Below are positions 7,270 to 16,292 of a stretch of 22,157 nucleotides of DNA, in pieces. A program made the translations under genes and the position numbers. Position 1 is the stretch's first letter, and every line of letters begins with the position of its first letter. Below the pieces are notes generated by a model, which saw only the letters and a program-made list of their open reading frames with translations, did not search any database and was not told where the DNA came from. Origin of the DNA: a virus; IMG/VR virus record IMGVR_UViG_3300017967_000246, positions 1 through 22,157 of that record; one strand, written 5' to 3'.

Positions 7270-10200
7270 TTATCCTCCCAGTGCCAATATCAATGGTGTT
7301 AAGTTTGCTTGTATTGCTCGGTTAAAGTCTCTTCCAGAAATAGTGGCAGTGGTTTGGTCAATAACTAGTCCAGCACCGATTCTAAAATTACCTTTTTGGT
7401 CTGTACTAGTGAATGGAATTTGACCTCCATTAATAGCAACGACTTCATTTTCAGGTATTGGAACTCCACCCTGGAAGGGGTTTGCTCTATTTATGTCTGT
7501 ACCAGCACCGACGTATTCAAAGGAGTGTGAGCTTGTGATGATGCGACTTAATCTACGGAACTCGATGCTAGTTCCTGCACCAACACTATATGGGACAAAC
7601 TCGTTAAAGGTAACAGTTGTCAGACCACTATTTGTTGGTTCTGTGCCAGAAGCAACTGTATATAAGATCGGATCAGTATTGGCAATTGCAACAGCACCAC
7701 CACTTCCAGAAATGGTGATGTTCATGTCTTGAGTTGGCAGGAAGTTTCTACCACTAGCAATAACGTCAATTGATGTTATTGTTCCAGCAGCACTAACGTT
7801 TGCAGAAAGTTCTGCAAGGATTGGTTCTGGACCTTGAGGAGGAGATATAGAAACAACAGGTGGTGATGCCTGACTGTATCCAGATCCGCCGTTAGTAACT
7901 ACAATATTTCGAATCGTTCTTAAAGGTTCAGTAACAATTCCAGTTGCACCGCCTACATCACTATAGTCTGCAAGATTAATTTTAAAGAATGCACCTTGAC
8001 CGTCAAATGGTTTCCTTGGATTTTGGTTTTCATCTCTTACACCTTCACAAATGAAAGTATCAGAATCTGCCAATGCAGTAGTTGTTACTACGCCAACAAA
8101 TTCAGCATCACTCGTTCCATCGGCATACAGACCATAAACTCCAAATGATGAGTTGGAGTTTGTAAGGTCACACTGTCCACCAGTTCCAGCGAAAATAGCG
8201 GTTTGGCAGTTAATAGTGAAGATAGAAACCAACTGAGCATATGCTTTATTGATTACGGAAACACCAATACCATTTTGGTTATACTGTGTGTATGAGTCAA
8301 CAACCATACACTTGAGATCTTGTCCGAGATTGTTAGTTCCGCTGAAGGAGGCATCTACATGATCACCATCAACTTTCATACCGATACTACTGGTTGCAAA
8401 GTTGGTACAGTTACGAACATATGGAGATCTCCATCTTCCACTTGGACCTTCATTTGCTGGTCCAGGTCCAATGTAACCACTGTTTTGAATTGCAGCACCT
8501 GTTGGTGGGAAAGCAACCATTGCCGCACCAGTATGTGCAATCGCCACACTAGTTCCAGCAAAGTTCATGTTTTCAAGAAGACAACCACGTCTTACATGGA
8601 ATAAGTCTTGTGTTGGATTGAGAGGAACAACAGTAACCAATCTCAAATCCTGACCAGATATCGATACATCAGTTCTCAATCCGATTGGATTGTTTTCAAA
8701 GTAAGTTCCCGATCTTACATATATGGTGTCTCCATCTTGAGCAACTGCTGCTGCACCACCAATTGTGGCTTTTGCATCTCCTTCTAACAATCCAGAATTA
8801 CTATCATCACCATCTTTTGTAACGTAAATGATGTTCTTTGTCTGGACGCCAGCAGGTCTCCAAGATACTCCAGTTCCAACTGCCGCTAATCTGTAGTCAG
8901 TTTTTCCTACACCAACACCAGTATCGCCATTGATATCAATAAGAGTGGAATTTAACTCTACAGAACTATTGAATACGGATGTTCCATCAACTTGAAGTGA
9001 ACTGTGTAAGGTTGTTGCACCACCAACAGTAGCACCAGCACTTACCCCAATACTATTTGTTGTAATCGCAGCTCCAACATGCAGTGAATTATCAACCCAT
9101 AGATCATTAGTTCCTGGATTGTATTTGACGCCACCATCAACAAATAAATTCTGACCAAATGCTGCAGTTGGATTGTCTACAAAAGGAAAGAAGTAATATT
9201 GATCATTTGATGCATCAAAAGTTTCAACTGAAATTGCTGTAGATCCAATGCCCGAAGTCGATGAAAAACCAGAAGTTACTGAGAATGTAGCGGCATCTGA
9301 TAAACTTGCAGATATTGCTGTTGAAATTGTACCAGTTGTAAATCCGGCAATGACCAGTTCTGGACCAATGAAAACAGGTCCATTAAATCTGGACGAACCA
9401 TTGAATACGGAAGCACCACCAATTGTCGTTGCTCCGCCAACATTGAGTGATGCTGAAATATCGGCAGAATTATTTACATCTAGAACTCCACTTATTGTTG
9501 TGATTCCAGAAACAAAAGCATCAGAGGAAACTGTTAAAAATCCTACCGTTGTTAGTCCAGTAACATTTAAAGTGCTGGATATACTTGCTCCTGTAGAAAC
9601 ATTTACAAATCCACCGACCGTAAGATTTGTTCCTACACCAAGATTACCTTTAATATCAACATCACCATCAACATCCAATAATGTACTTGGAAGAGAACTA
9701 TTGATTCCAACACGTGATGTTGTATGAATTCCTTGAGAACCTTTGAGCCAGAAAGATACTAAACTAACATCAATAATGTTACTGTTACTGGTGTTTACTG
9801 TTGCATTTACAATATCCCCACCAGATTGAGTTCCAATGAAGTTGATTGTACTGAAAGAACCAATACCAACTGTTGTACCTTCATTTTGAACAAAGAATCC
9901 ATCAACTATCGCATCAGGTGGAGCTGATACCCAACGAATACCAGTAGCATCTCTTGAAAGGTAATATCCATTCTCACCAGAAAGATTTACAGAGTCAAAA
10001 ATATTTTCAACTCTTAATGCACCATCAATGTCAAGTCTTTGATCTGGAAGTGTGCTACCAATTCCAATATTACCTTGTCTTGGTCCAGTTCCAAATCCTA
10101 CAAAGTGAACACTCCCATCTTCATTTGTAATTTCAAATCTCTCTCTAACAGTTGCAATACCAACATCAATATTATCAACATCAGCAAAAGATATAGAAAC

Positions 10201-10473
10201 TTTTGAAAATGTAGATATGCCAGTAAAACTAGAATTTGTACCAAATAAACTTCCAGCAAACGTACTTATGCCAGATACGTCTAAATTATTGAGAGTGGTT
10301 TGAGAGTTGACAGTTAAATTATCAACAGTCAGACTTTGTACAGTATCTTCTGTATCATAATACAGAGTTCCGTAGATATAAACGTCCTTAAAGAATCTGG
10401 CATCCTCATTAAACCAGGATTCCTTACCCGTTACTGTCTTATCTACATTTGGATCCGGAGGAGTTGCTGCCAT
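7270..10473 (-). CDS. Large beta-helical tail fibre or tailspike protein
   Basis: This 1067-aa protein is the largest here and is probably a trimeric fibre or spike. After an N-terminal segment (ESWFNEDARFFKDVYIYGTL) come about 500 residues of repetitive beta-fibre sequence with recurring VGG.TT.G..VF, GIST and G.GS..P...LD.DG units. At about residues 545-800 is a right-handed beta-helix (pectin-lyase-like) region, starting IIYVTKDGDDSNSGL with a GDTIYVRSGTYFEN step. It is the kind of fold used by tailspikes to bind or cut surface polysaccharide, but no catalytic pair can be named by eye. A GSGY beta module at about 855-930 is also present in gp5. The end (FRIGAGLVIDQTTATISG, then LTPLILALGG) is a tail I associate with fibres of marine T4-like phages. 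It starts 2 bp after the spike gene. Confidence 0.8.
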   Translation of the reverse strand: MAATPPDPNVDKTVTGKESWFNEDARFFKDVYIYGTLYYDTEDTVQSLTVDNLTVNSQTTLNNLDVSGISTFAGSLFGTNSSFTGISTFSKVSISFADVDNIDVGIATVRERFEITNEDGSVHFVGFGTGPRQGNIGIGSTLPDQRLDIDGALRVENIFDSVNLSGENGYYLSRDATGIRWVSAPPDAIVDGFFVQNEGTTVGIGSFSTINFIGTQSGGDIVNATVNTSNSNIIDVSLVSFWLKGSQGIHTTSRVGINSSLPSTLLDVDGDVDIKGNLGVGTNLTVGGFVNVSTGASISSTLNVTGLTTVGFLTVSSDAFVSGITTISGVLDVNNSADISASLNVGGATTIGGASVFNGSSRFNGPVFIGPELVIAGFTTGTISTAISASLSDAATFSVTSGFSSTSGIGSTAISVETFDASNDQYYFFPFVDNPTAAFGQNLFVDGGVKYNPGTNDLWVDNSLHVGAAITTNSIGVSAGATVGGATTLHSSLQVDGTSVFNSSVELNSTLIDINGDTGVGVGKTDYRLAAVGTGVSWRPAGVQTKNIIYVTKDGDDSNSGLLEGDAKATIGGAAAVAQDGDTIYVRSGTYFENNPIGLRTDVSISGQDLRLVTVVPLNPTQDLFHVRRGCLLENMNFAGTSVAIAHTGAAMVAFPPTGAAIQNSGYIGPGPANEGPSGRWRSPYVRNCTNFATSSIGMKVDGDHVDASFSGTNNLGQDLKCMVVDSYTQYNQNGIGVSVINKAYAQLVSIFTINCQTAIFAGTGGQCDLTNSNSSFGVYGLYADGTSDAEFVGVVTTTALADSDTFICEGVRDENQNPRKPFDGQGAFFKINLADYSDVGGATGIVTEPLRTIRNIVVTNGGSGYSQASPPVVSISPPQGPEPILAELSANVSAAGTITSIDVIASGRNFLPTQDMNITISGSGGAVAIANTDPILYTVASGTEPTNSGLTTVTFNEFVPYSVGAGTSIEFRRLSRIITSSHSFEYVGAGTDINRANPFQGGVPIPENEVVAINGGQIPFTSTDQKGNFRIGAGLVIDQTTATISGRDFNRAIQANLTPLILALGG

Positions 10474-10475
10474 TT

Positions 10476-11030
10476 TTATAAGCTTACACTAAGACTAAAA
10501 GATCCCAAAATAAAATCTAATCCAACAAAAGATCCTTCAAAAATTCTTGGACCCCACTGCAATTCTATAGGAACTGCTGATCCACATTGACCCTTAATAT
10601 CAACACAATTAGAATTCATATTCATTGTGTTTGTGGATGTTATATTCAATTCATTACCAGCAATCAAATCAAGGTTATTATCAGCATTAAGAACAATATT
10701 TTTACCAGATATTCTTATATTTCCATTTTTTTCTGCAGTGACTACAACATCACCGCTGCGAGTGTGTAGGAAAATATCAACACCCTCTGCACCATCTTGA
10801 GAATTTCTTTCACCAGCAACAATCTCTAAAGATCTATCGCTGTATATTTTAAGTTTTCCTGTATTATCTAATGATATAGATGATTTTTCAGCATTATCTG
10901 TTACACCGTAAATGTCATAGACATTCGTTCCACCATATCCCATCTGTGGATTGTTGATGTCGATCCTAAAATTAGGACCATAACTCTCAACAAACCTCTG
11001 ATACCAATTTTGGTTTTGTCTTTCTGCCAT
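10476..11030 (-). CDS. Small beta-helix spike-like hub protein, resembling the gp5 C-terminal domain
   Basis: This 184-aa protein contains a run of short alternating beta strands at about residues 57-147 (GKLKIYSD, DIFLHTRSGDVVVTA, GNIRISGKNIVLNAD, LDLIAGNELNITS, MNMNSNCVDIKG). The pattern is like the intertwined beta-helix that forms the membrane-piercing needle at the end of T4 gp5. Its ATG directly follows the gp5 stop, and this gp5 has no such region of its own, so the needle seems to be encoded as a separate protein. The N-terminus (NWYQRFVESYGPNFRIDINNP) may be the docking part, and the last 25 residues are hydrophobic beta (GLDFILGSFSLSVSL). No PAAR tip motif is visible. The assignment rests on strand pattern and position. 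Confidence 0.65.
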   Translation of the reverse strand: MAERQNQNWYQRFVESYGPNFRIDINNPQMGYGGTNVYDIYGVTDNAEKSSISLDNTGKLKIYSDRSLEIVAGERNSQDGAEGVDIFLHTRSGDVVVTAEKNGNIRISGKNIVLNADNNLDLIAGNELNITSTNTMNMNSNCVDIKGQCGSAVPIELQWGPRIFEGSFVGLDFILGSFSLSVSL

Positions 11031-13013
11031 TTAGGTAACACAATCAATAACTCGTTTTACTTCTCTATCAGGTCTATCACCAAGATTTGGCAAGAGTCTT
11101 GCTCCAGAACCAGTATTTGATCGGACTGATAATATGGGTAAATCAGTTGTATCTTTAATATTTATTGGGGTTACCTTAACGATTGATCCAAGATAAACTT
11201 CTGTGTCATATTCATTTCCTTGGTCATCGACTACAGTATCGCCTTTTTGATATCCAGTTCCAGGATCAATTACATCCACATCTGTAACAACTTGTGGGAA
11301 AACGTCACCGACTGGGTAGTTTTCACCTTCTGAAGCAACATAAATTCTATCAATCTGCCCATTCTTAATTGTTGCTCTACAGATAGCACCATATCCCTGC
11401 TTACAATTATCGACGACTTCTACAAATGGTGGGAAAGTATATCCACTTCCAGGATTCGTAATCTTGACATTGATAAGACCTCCAGTTTCTCCAGAGAGAT
11501 TGCCAAGAATTGGTATTGCGGTGGCACCACTTCCACCTCCACCAAAGATTTTGATTTGAGGTGGGTTACAAACTTTAGGAATACCTGCGAAACATGATCC
11601 AACATCACCAACAAGTCTACCGGGATCTTTGATTGTATCTGAGAAGATGTCGAACGCTCCCATAATATCATTGACTCCATCGATTGCACCCTGTGCTTTT
11701 GCAACGTTTGCATTTTTCATGATCGCACTAAGATCTGGAATTGCCTGATCGATTGGTCCTTGACCGATTCTATACTTCTTAGGACCAGGGAACTTCTCTT
11801 TGTTCTTACCACAACTTGCCAGTCCAATCATTCCAACCAATGAACTAATACCATCTCTCAACAGACCATCAATACTAAAACCTTTGAAGAACTGTATGAT
11901 CTTTTGGATTCCACCAATCGCTGGACCAAGTGCTCCGTCGATAAATCCAATCACACCATTTAAGATTGATCCAACTGACTGATCTGCAACACACTCAACA
12001 AAGTTGAGTACATTATCGCTAATGGCAGTCAATACACCTTTGACAAGATCACCAACTTTGTCTAGAACAGAATTGACAATACATGGCACCAGATCTTGCA
12101 TGATTTTAATTGGTGCTGCCATTGCTTTCTGTGCAGCAACACCTGCAAGGTGAGCAATTACTGGATTACCAGTTGCTGCAAGAACTGTGGCATTAACAGA
12201 CTTGTATAACATCTCAAGTCCTTTCTTGAGAATTGGAACCAGTCTTTCAAAAAGACTGTTTACCATACCGCCAACAAGACCAGATGCAATATCTTTGATC
12301 TGTCTAACTCTTTGTCCGATTTCTCTATCTACCCATTCCTTAACATAATCCAGTCCAGCATCAAATTGTGCTCTCACATTCTTCAAGAAGAATGAAAAAT
12401 TCTCGATCGCCGTAGAGATTTTTTCTATCGACTCAACTTCATCGGTAGGAAGTTTGACTACCGCACCTTCGGATGCAGAATATGCAGCAGGATTATCTTT
12501 ATCTACTGATTTTGCATCGGCAGGAGACAGGTGCCTTGGAGATTGTTTAGATGTTGCATTTGGATCATTTGATTCGTCTGCTTTGACTACACTGGCTGCT
12601 GGTTTTTTAATCTTGTCAGTGTAACCAGTAAAAGAACCGAAAGGTATCTTCTCACCATCTTTTGCAGCATACTGAGAGTTTCCAAAGCATCCAAAGATCA
12701 TTGGAATCTGTGCGTTCTCACCATCCAAGAAGAAACCAATGACAGTATCTCCAGGTTGAAACTTAACAGACTTTGATACTCCTGCAGAACCCGTATTTCC
12801 TGGTGGCAGAATTACACCTGCCCATGGCAAATCTTCATCAGAAAGTTCGTTTGTATTGTAGGGATGGTATCCCATGATACGAACTTTATATCTATTTCCC
12901 CATCCCTTACCATTAGCCTGATCAATCCAGGCATCAACTGGTGGAATTTGTCCTATCCACCAGATGAAACCATCCTTTCCTACAAAATTAGTCCTGAGTA
13001 AAGATTCTTCCAT
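11031..13013 (-). CDS. gp5: Baseplate hub protein gp5 (OB-fold type, without lysozyme domain)
   Basis: This 660-aa central hub protein has an N-terminal OB domain (about 16-112) that matches T4 gp5 in pattern: FIWWIGQI, then YKVRIMGYHPY, DLPWAGVI, GDTVIGFFLDG and IPMIFGCFG. T4 gp5 (575 aa) continues with a lysozyme domain and a beta-helix needle; neither is visible here. Instead a linker (about 125-190) leads to a long helical, partly hydrophobic region (about 195-410) and a C-terminal beta region with GSGYTFPP (about 524) and GTGYQKGD (about 587) repeats. Its ATG overlaps the stop of the gp27-like gene (TAATG), the expected hub partner, and the needle-like gene follows immediately. The helical insert might act as a spacer inside the hub, but nothing similar is known to me in T4. 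Confidence 0.85.
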   Translation of the reverse strand: MEESLLRTNFVGKDGFIWWIGQIPPVDAWIDQANGKGWGNRYKVRIMGYHPYNTNELSDEDLPWAGVILPPGNTGSAGVSKSVKFQPGDTVIGFFLDGENAQIPMIFGCFGNSQYAAKDGEKIPFGSFTGYTDKIKKPAASVVKADESNDPNATSKQSPRHLSPADAKSVDKDNPAAYSASEGAVVKLPTDEVESIEKISTAIENFSFFLKNVRAQFDAGLDYVKEWVDREIGQRVRQIKDIASGLVGGMVNSLFERLVPILKKGLEMLYKSVNATVLAATGNPVIAHLAGVAAQKAMAAPIKIMQDLVPCIVNSVLDKVGDLVKGVLTAISDNVLNFVECVADQSVGSILNGVIGFIDGALGPAIGGIQKIIQFFKGFSIDGLLRDGISSLVGMIGLASCGKNKEKFPGPKKYRIGQGPIDQAIPDLSAIMKNANVAKAQGAIDGVNDIMGAFDIFSDTIKDPGRLVGDVGSCFAGIPKVCNPPQIKIFGGGGSGATAIPILGNLSGETGGLINVKITNPGSGYTFPPFVEVVDNCKQGYGAICRATIKNGQIDRIYVASEGENYPVGDVFPQVVTDVDVIDPGTGYQKGDTVVDDQGNEYDTEVYLGSIVKVTPINIKDTTDLPILSVRSNTGSGARLLPNLGDRPDREVKRVIDCVT

Positions 13014-14329
13014 TACTTGTTATTGGTTCCGTATTTACCGTAGGTATCTCTTACAAGCTTCATTGATGTTAATGAATTCTCATCATCAAAGTGATGACAT
13101 AGTTCCTTAATCATATATAGACCGCTTTGGTCATCATCATATTCAGCAACCTCACTTCTTGTGATTCTTGGGAACTGGCACTCAATTACATCACCAGCTC
13201 TCAGATTTGTGTTCAAAGGAACTGTCATATTCACAGTCTGAGTGAAAAGCATATTGTATCTCATAACTGCTTGTGACTGATACTGGAATGGATCTGCATT
13301 AGGAAGAGTTGATACTTCCTTTTCCATTGTCCCAACATCAATTACTTGTGTAATGATTCTACTTGGAATATCACCAAGTGTCTCATTAGCGTCATTTGAT
13401 ATCTTTGGAAGTACTGGTTCTTGTCCTAGGTTTTTAGTCTTACCAAGATAATCCTTCTGAGTGAAGAGTCCCTTTTGTGGAAGAGTAAATGAGCAGTCAA
13501 GGGGATTGAATCCTACTCTAAAACTTGCATAAGCACCAAGTCTTAGTTTTTCAAGAAGGTTTTGGTTTCTTTCAGTATTATAAGTGAGGATATTGAAGTC
13601 ATTATTTTTCTCAGTATTGTTTTCACTAACTTCAGTGTAGGTATAAGTTGCTTTTGGTTCTGCAGCAATCAGTGCATCAATTGACTTGAAATTAAATCCA
13701 TCAGCAGTTTGGAAGAATAAGAACCCAGCAGTTGATCCTTGTTCTTTTGGAACACTCTTCGATGCCAACCAAACCAAAATATTAAAAGGTCTCTTCAAAT
13801 TACCAATAAATCCATAAGTGTTGGAAGTTTCATCAACATTGACTTGCTTGTCAGTCTTCAAATAATCCTGAATTATCTTTTTAACTGATACATCAATCGG
13901 AGCACTGGTTGGATACTTTCCAGAAACTCTAATAGTTTCGTTTGTAATTGCTTCTCTAGGAACAAGATTGAGAGTAAATGCTTCTCTCTGTCCCTGACTA
14001 ATTACGTTTGTGATACTGGAAACATAAAGATAATCCTTTACGTTTGTAGCAAAATCTAGTGCAACGTTTGTATCAGAGTTGGCAGCGATTCTCATTGAAA
14101 CTCTTTCGCCACCTCTTAGGGGTAGTCCATTATAGATAGAAGTTCCTTTTCCATCTTTACCAGGCAATGCATCACCAGTGGTAACTACAACAATCTTTGC
14201 CGTAACAATTGGTGAGAATATATCTTCGTAGTAATCAACAGATCTTGCGCCTTTTGTAATGTCAACAGAGTTTGACCCATCATTGGATTCTACTATTAGT
14301 TCTTCAAATTCTGATTTACTTCTTGACAT
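13013..14329 (-). CDS. gp27: Baseplate hub protein, gp27-like
   Basis: This 438-aa protein is the probable counterpart of T4 gp27 (391 aa), which forms the trimeric torus that links the tail tube to gp5. Support comes from its place directly before gp5 and from the layout. Near residue 30 is VDYYEDIFSPIVTAKIVV, followed by VKDYLYVSSITNVISQGQREAFTLNLVPREAI. The C-terminal part reads NLRAGDVIECQFPR, then SGLYMIKELCHHFDDENSLTSMKLVRDTYG, which parallels the final domain of gp27 (a GVKIIF-type strand, then a VDEVIHELSNNNS-type motif). There is no signal peptide or membrane segment. Its ATG is 4 bp after the stop of the 652-aa protein. It is diverged from T4, so the call depends on pattern and context. 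Confidence 0.75.
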   Translation of the reverse strand: MSRSKSEFEELIVESNDGSNSVDITKGARSVDYYEDIFSPIVTAKIVVVTTGDALPGKDGKGTSIYNGLPLRGGERVSMRIAANSDTNVALDFATNVKDYLYVSSITNVISQGQREAFTLNLVPREAITNETIRVSGKYPTSAPIDVSVKKIIQDYLKTDKQVNVDETSNTYGFIGNLKRPFNILVWLASKSVPKEQGSTAGFLFFQTADGFNFKSIDALIAAEPKATYTYTEVSENNTEKNNDFNILTYNTERNQNLLEKLRLGAYASFRVGFNPLDCSFTLPQKGLFTQKDYLGKTKNLGQEPVLPKISNDANETLGDIPSRIITQVIDVGTMEKEVSTLPNADPFQYQSQAVMRYNMLFTQTVNMTVPLNTNLRAGDVIECQFPRITRSEVAEYDDDQSGLYMIKELCHHFDDENSLTSMKLVRDTYGKYGTNNK

Positions 14330-14333
14330 TATT

Positions 14334-16292
14334 TTAGAGGTTAGTTAAGAAACGTTGTGTTATAAGTCTATTTAATGCCTGACCAGCATTAGATAGTGTG
14401 TCCATGATTCCACCGCCACTACTTGTACCACCAGAAGCTTGCTGTTGTGCAGGCATAGGAACATTAATTGTATTGTTACCTTTAGGTGCTTGAAGATTTG
14501 GAAGAGATATTGATGATGAGGTTTGTGCTTGTGATGCAGAACCCAGAGATCTTTGATATACATCCTGTATACCCTTTAATTGTTTAGTTGGTTGATCTAA
14601 TCCAATAGTTTTACCTGGAAATGATGCCCACTGTCTACCCAATGCTGAGGAAACCTTATAACTCATACCTTCTCTTTTGAGAAACTCTGCTGTTACTCCC
14701 AACTCTTTAGCCAATTCTATAGCCGCTTTATCTTGGCTAGCAGGACTCATATCTTTCAATCCAAGTTTTCTAGCCAGTCTATTAAAAGTACCGGGCATAA
14801 ACTGATATCTACCAAATGCAGCACTTGCATATCTACCACTACGTTTTACGATATCTGGATGCCTACTAAGATCAGAAGTTTGATCTCCGGCAAAATGCGT
14901 ATTATAACCTGAGTTGGGGTACTTTGAGGTTCCTTCTGCATAAGCAATTGCGTCTAGCATTGCTCTTTGCTCTTTTGTCCCAACACCAGAACCAGAAGAT
15001 ATTGACGTAGATGTAGAACTAGAAGAAGGTGTCCGAGTTTGTCCAGAAGACGTTGTAGTTTGACCAGTTGCTCTAACTTTTGATCCAATGACCAATCCAC
15101 CACCCTCAATGAAACCTTTTGGATTCATTGTCTGAGACGGCATAGCACTTGCTGGATCATATGCTCTAGAATAATCAAGGTGTAAGTGAGGTCCGGTCGA
15201 TAATCCAGTATTACCACTTGTTCCAATTACAACTGCCGTTCCATTTGGTCCAGATCCAGCACCAACTCTTTGCCCCTTTCTTACATAAACCTTATCCAGG
15301 TGTGCCATCTTAACATACATTCCATTATCTAACTGAACGACAACAAATCTTCCATATCCACCACCAGCCTTAATTGATGTATTCACATCAACAACCGTTC
15401 CCTTTGCAATCATTGAGAGTGGTTGTCCAATTGGCATTGCATAGTCTTCACCAGTATGACCTCTTGTTCTTCCATCAGCACCATGAACACGAGCCTTACC
15501 TCTTGATCCAATTCCGCCAGGTCTATAATCACCATAGTCCTGACCATCAGGATCAGTTATCTTAGTTCCACCTTGAGAAACGTAAGTCATTCCCCCTGGT
15601 CCAGGTGGTCCAGCAGTAGGAGGTGCTTCTCCTGCTGCAGGTTCTTCTGCTCCAGGTTCTTCACCTTCTTCCAAGAAGACACCTTCCAGTGGGCTAAAGT
15701 CTAACGGTTCACTCAGAATATCAAACGCTGACCTTATATTACCCTCCATTAAATCAAATGAATTTCTCATTTCATCTACTGCTGTAGATACCTTACCTTG
15801 AGAATCGAAGAAATCAAATGTAGAAATATTCGATAATATTGCAGACAAAACATTCCCAAATCCAAGCAAGAAATTTCCAGTGTTAGTTACAAACTCACTA
15901 AGAACCCTCATGGTTCTGTTTATTCTATCAATGACTTGTTTGACAACATTAATAATAATAGGGATATTTTTTATTGCCCATGCAACTAAGAGAGAACCTA
16001 TAAAATCCATGATTCTTCCCATGAATCCCTTTGTGCTTCCAGAAGCAACATTTCCAGATCTTCTTTCTGCTCCAGATAATGAGGATGCTTCAATAATACT
16101 TTCCTGCTCTCTTCTCCTAACTGCTTCTCTTCTCTTCAAAAATGTACTCTGAGAGATTCTCATTGAAGATCTCTTAAAAGTATTCGATCTCTTTATTGTA
16201 CTCGAAATGCTCTTAGTAGAAGATTGAGCATTTGTTACAGCCCTACTAAGACCACTAACTGATTCTGATATTTTAGCGAGAGCTACTGACAT
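14334..16292 (-). CDS. Hub or tape-measure-like protein with M23 peptidase and lambda-R-type muramidase domains
   Basis: This 652-aa protein seems to carry the tail's cell-wall-cutting activity. Residues 1-90 are Ser/Arg-rich and helical. A hydrophobic segment follows (FIGSLLVAWAIKNIPIII, about 97-114), with more helix to about 195 and an acidic Pro/Glu linker. An M23 zinc peptidase covers about 262-395: H279-x3-D283 and HLH at 369-371 supply the zinc and catalytic residues, and H331 is in MAHLD. A second enzyme domain (about 440-585) matches lambda endolysin R (GH104 transglycosylase) motif by motif: AIAYAEGT with catalytic-type E453, SAAFGRYQ, LGLKDMSPASQDKAAI and RQWASFPG. The last 65 residues are flexible. 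The first 130 residues match the upstream 454-aa protein in layout. The gene starts with a TAATG overlap. Confidence 0.85.
   Translation of the reverse strand: MSVALAKISESVSGLSRAVTNAQSSTKSISSTIKRSNTFKRSSMRISQSTFLKRREAVRRREQESIIEASSLSGAERRSGNVASGSTKGFMGRIMDFIGSLLVAWAIKNIPIIINVVKQVIDRINRTMRVLSEFVTNTGNFLLGFGNVLSAILSNISTFDFFDSQGKVSTAVDEMRNSFDLMEGNIRSAFDILSEPLDFSPLEGVFLEEGEEPGAEEPAAGEAPPTAGPPGPGGMTYVSQGGTKITDPDGQDYGDYRPGGIGSRGKARVHGADGRTRGHTGEDYAMPIGQPLSMIAKGTVVDVNTSIKAGGGYGRFVVVQLDNGMYVKMAHLDKVYVRKGQRVGAGSGPNGTAVVIGTSGNTGLSTGPHLHLDYSRAYDPASAMPSQTMNPKGFIEGGGLVIGSKVRATGQTTTSSGQTRTPSSSSTSTSISSGSGVGTKEQRAMLDAIAYAEGTSKYPNSGYNTHFAGDQTSDLSRHPDIVKRSGRYASAAFGRYQFMPGTFNRLARKLGLKDMSPASQDKAAIELAKELGVTAEFLKREGMSYKVSSALGRQWASFPGKTIGLDQPTKQLKGIQDVYQRSLGSASQAQTSSSISLPNLQAPKGNNTINVPMPAQQQASGGTSSGGGIMDTLSNAGQALNRLITQRFLTNL

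Noticed and set aside
7488-7495. CATAAATA on the minus strand inside the 1067-aa fibre gene
   Set aside because: It fits NATAAATA but is 227 nt from the next start and fully inside a coding frame. Chance matches are expected in AT-rich DNA.
9248-9727. A 159-codon plus-strand ORF inside the 1067-aa fibre gene
   Set aside because: It is fully opposite a well-supported gene, has no ribosome-binding site or promoter, and shows the Pro/Thr/Val bias expected from the complement of fibre repeats.
11159-11166. AATAAATA on the minus strand inside gp5
   Set aside because: It is a coding match about 130 nt before the spike gene, with no supporting gap or leader. Too weak to call.
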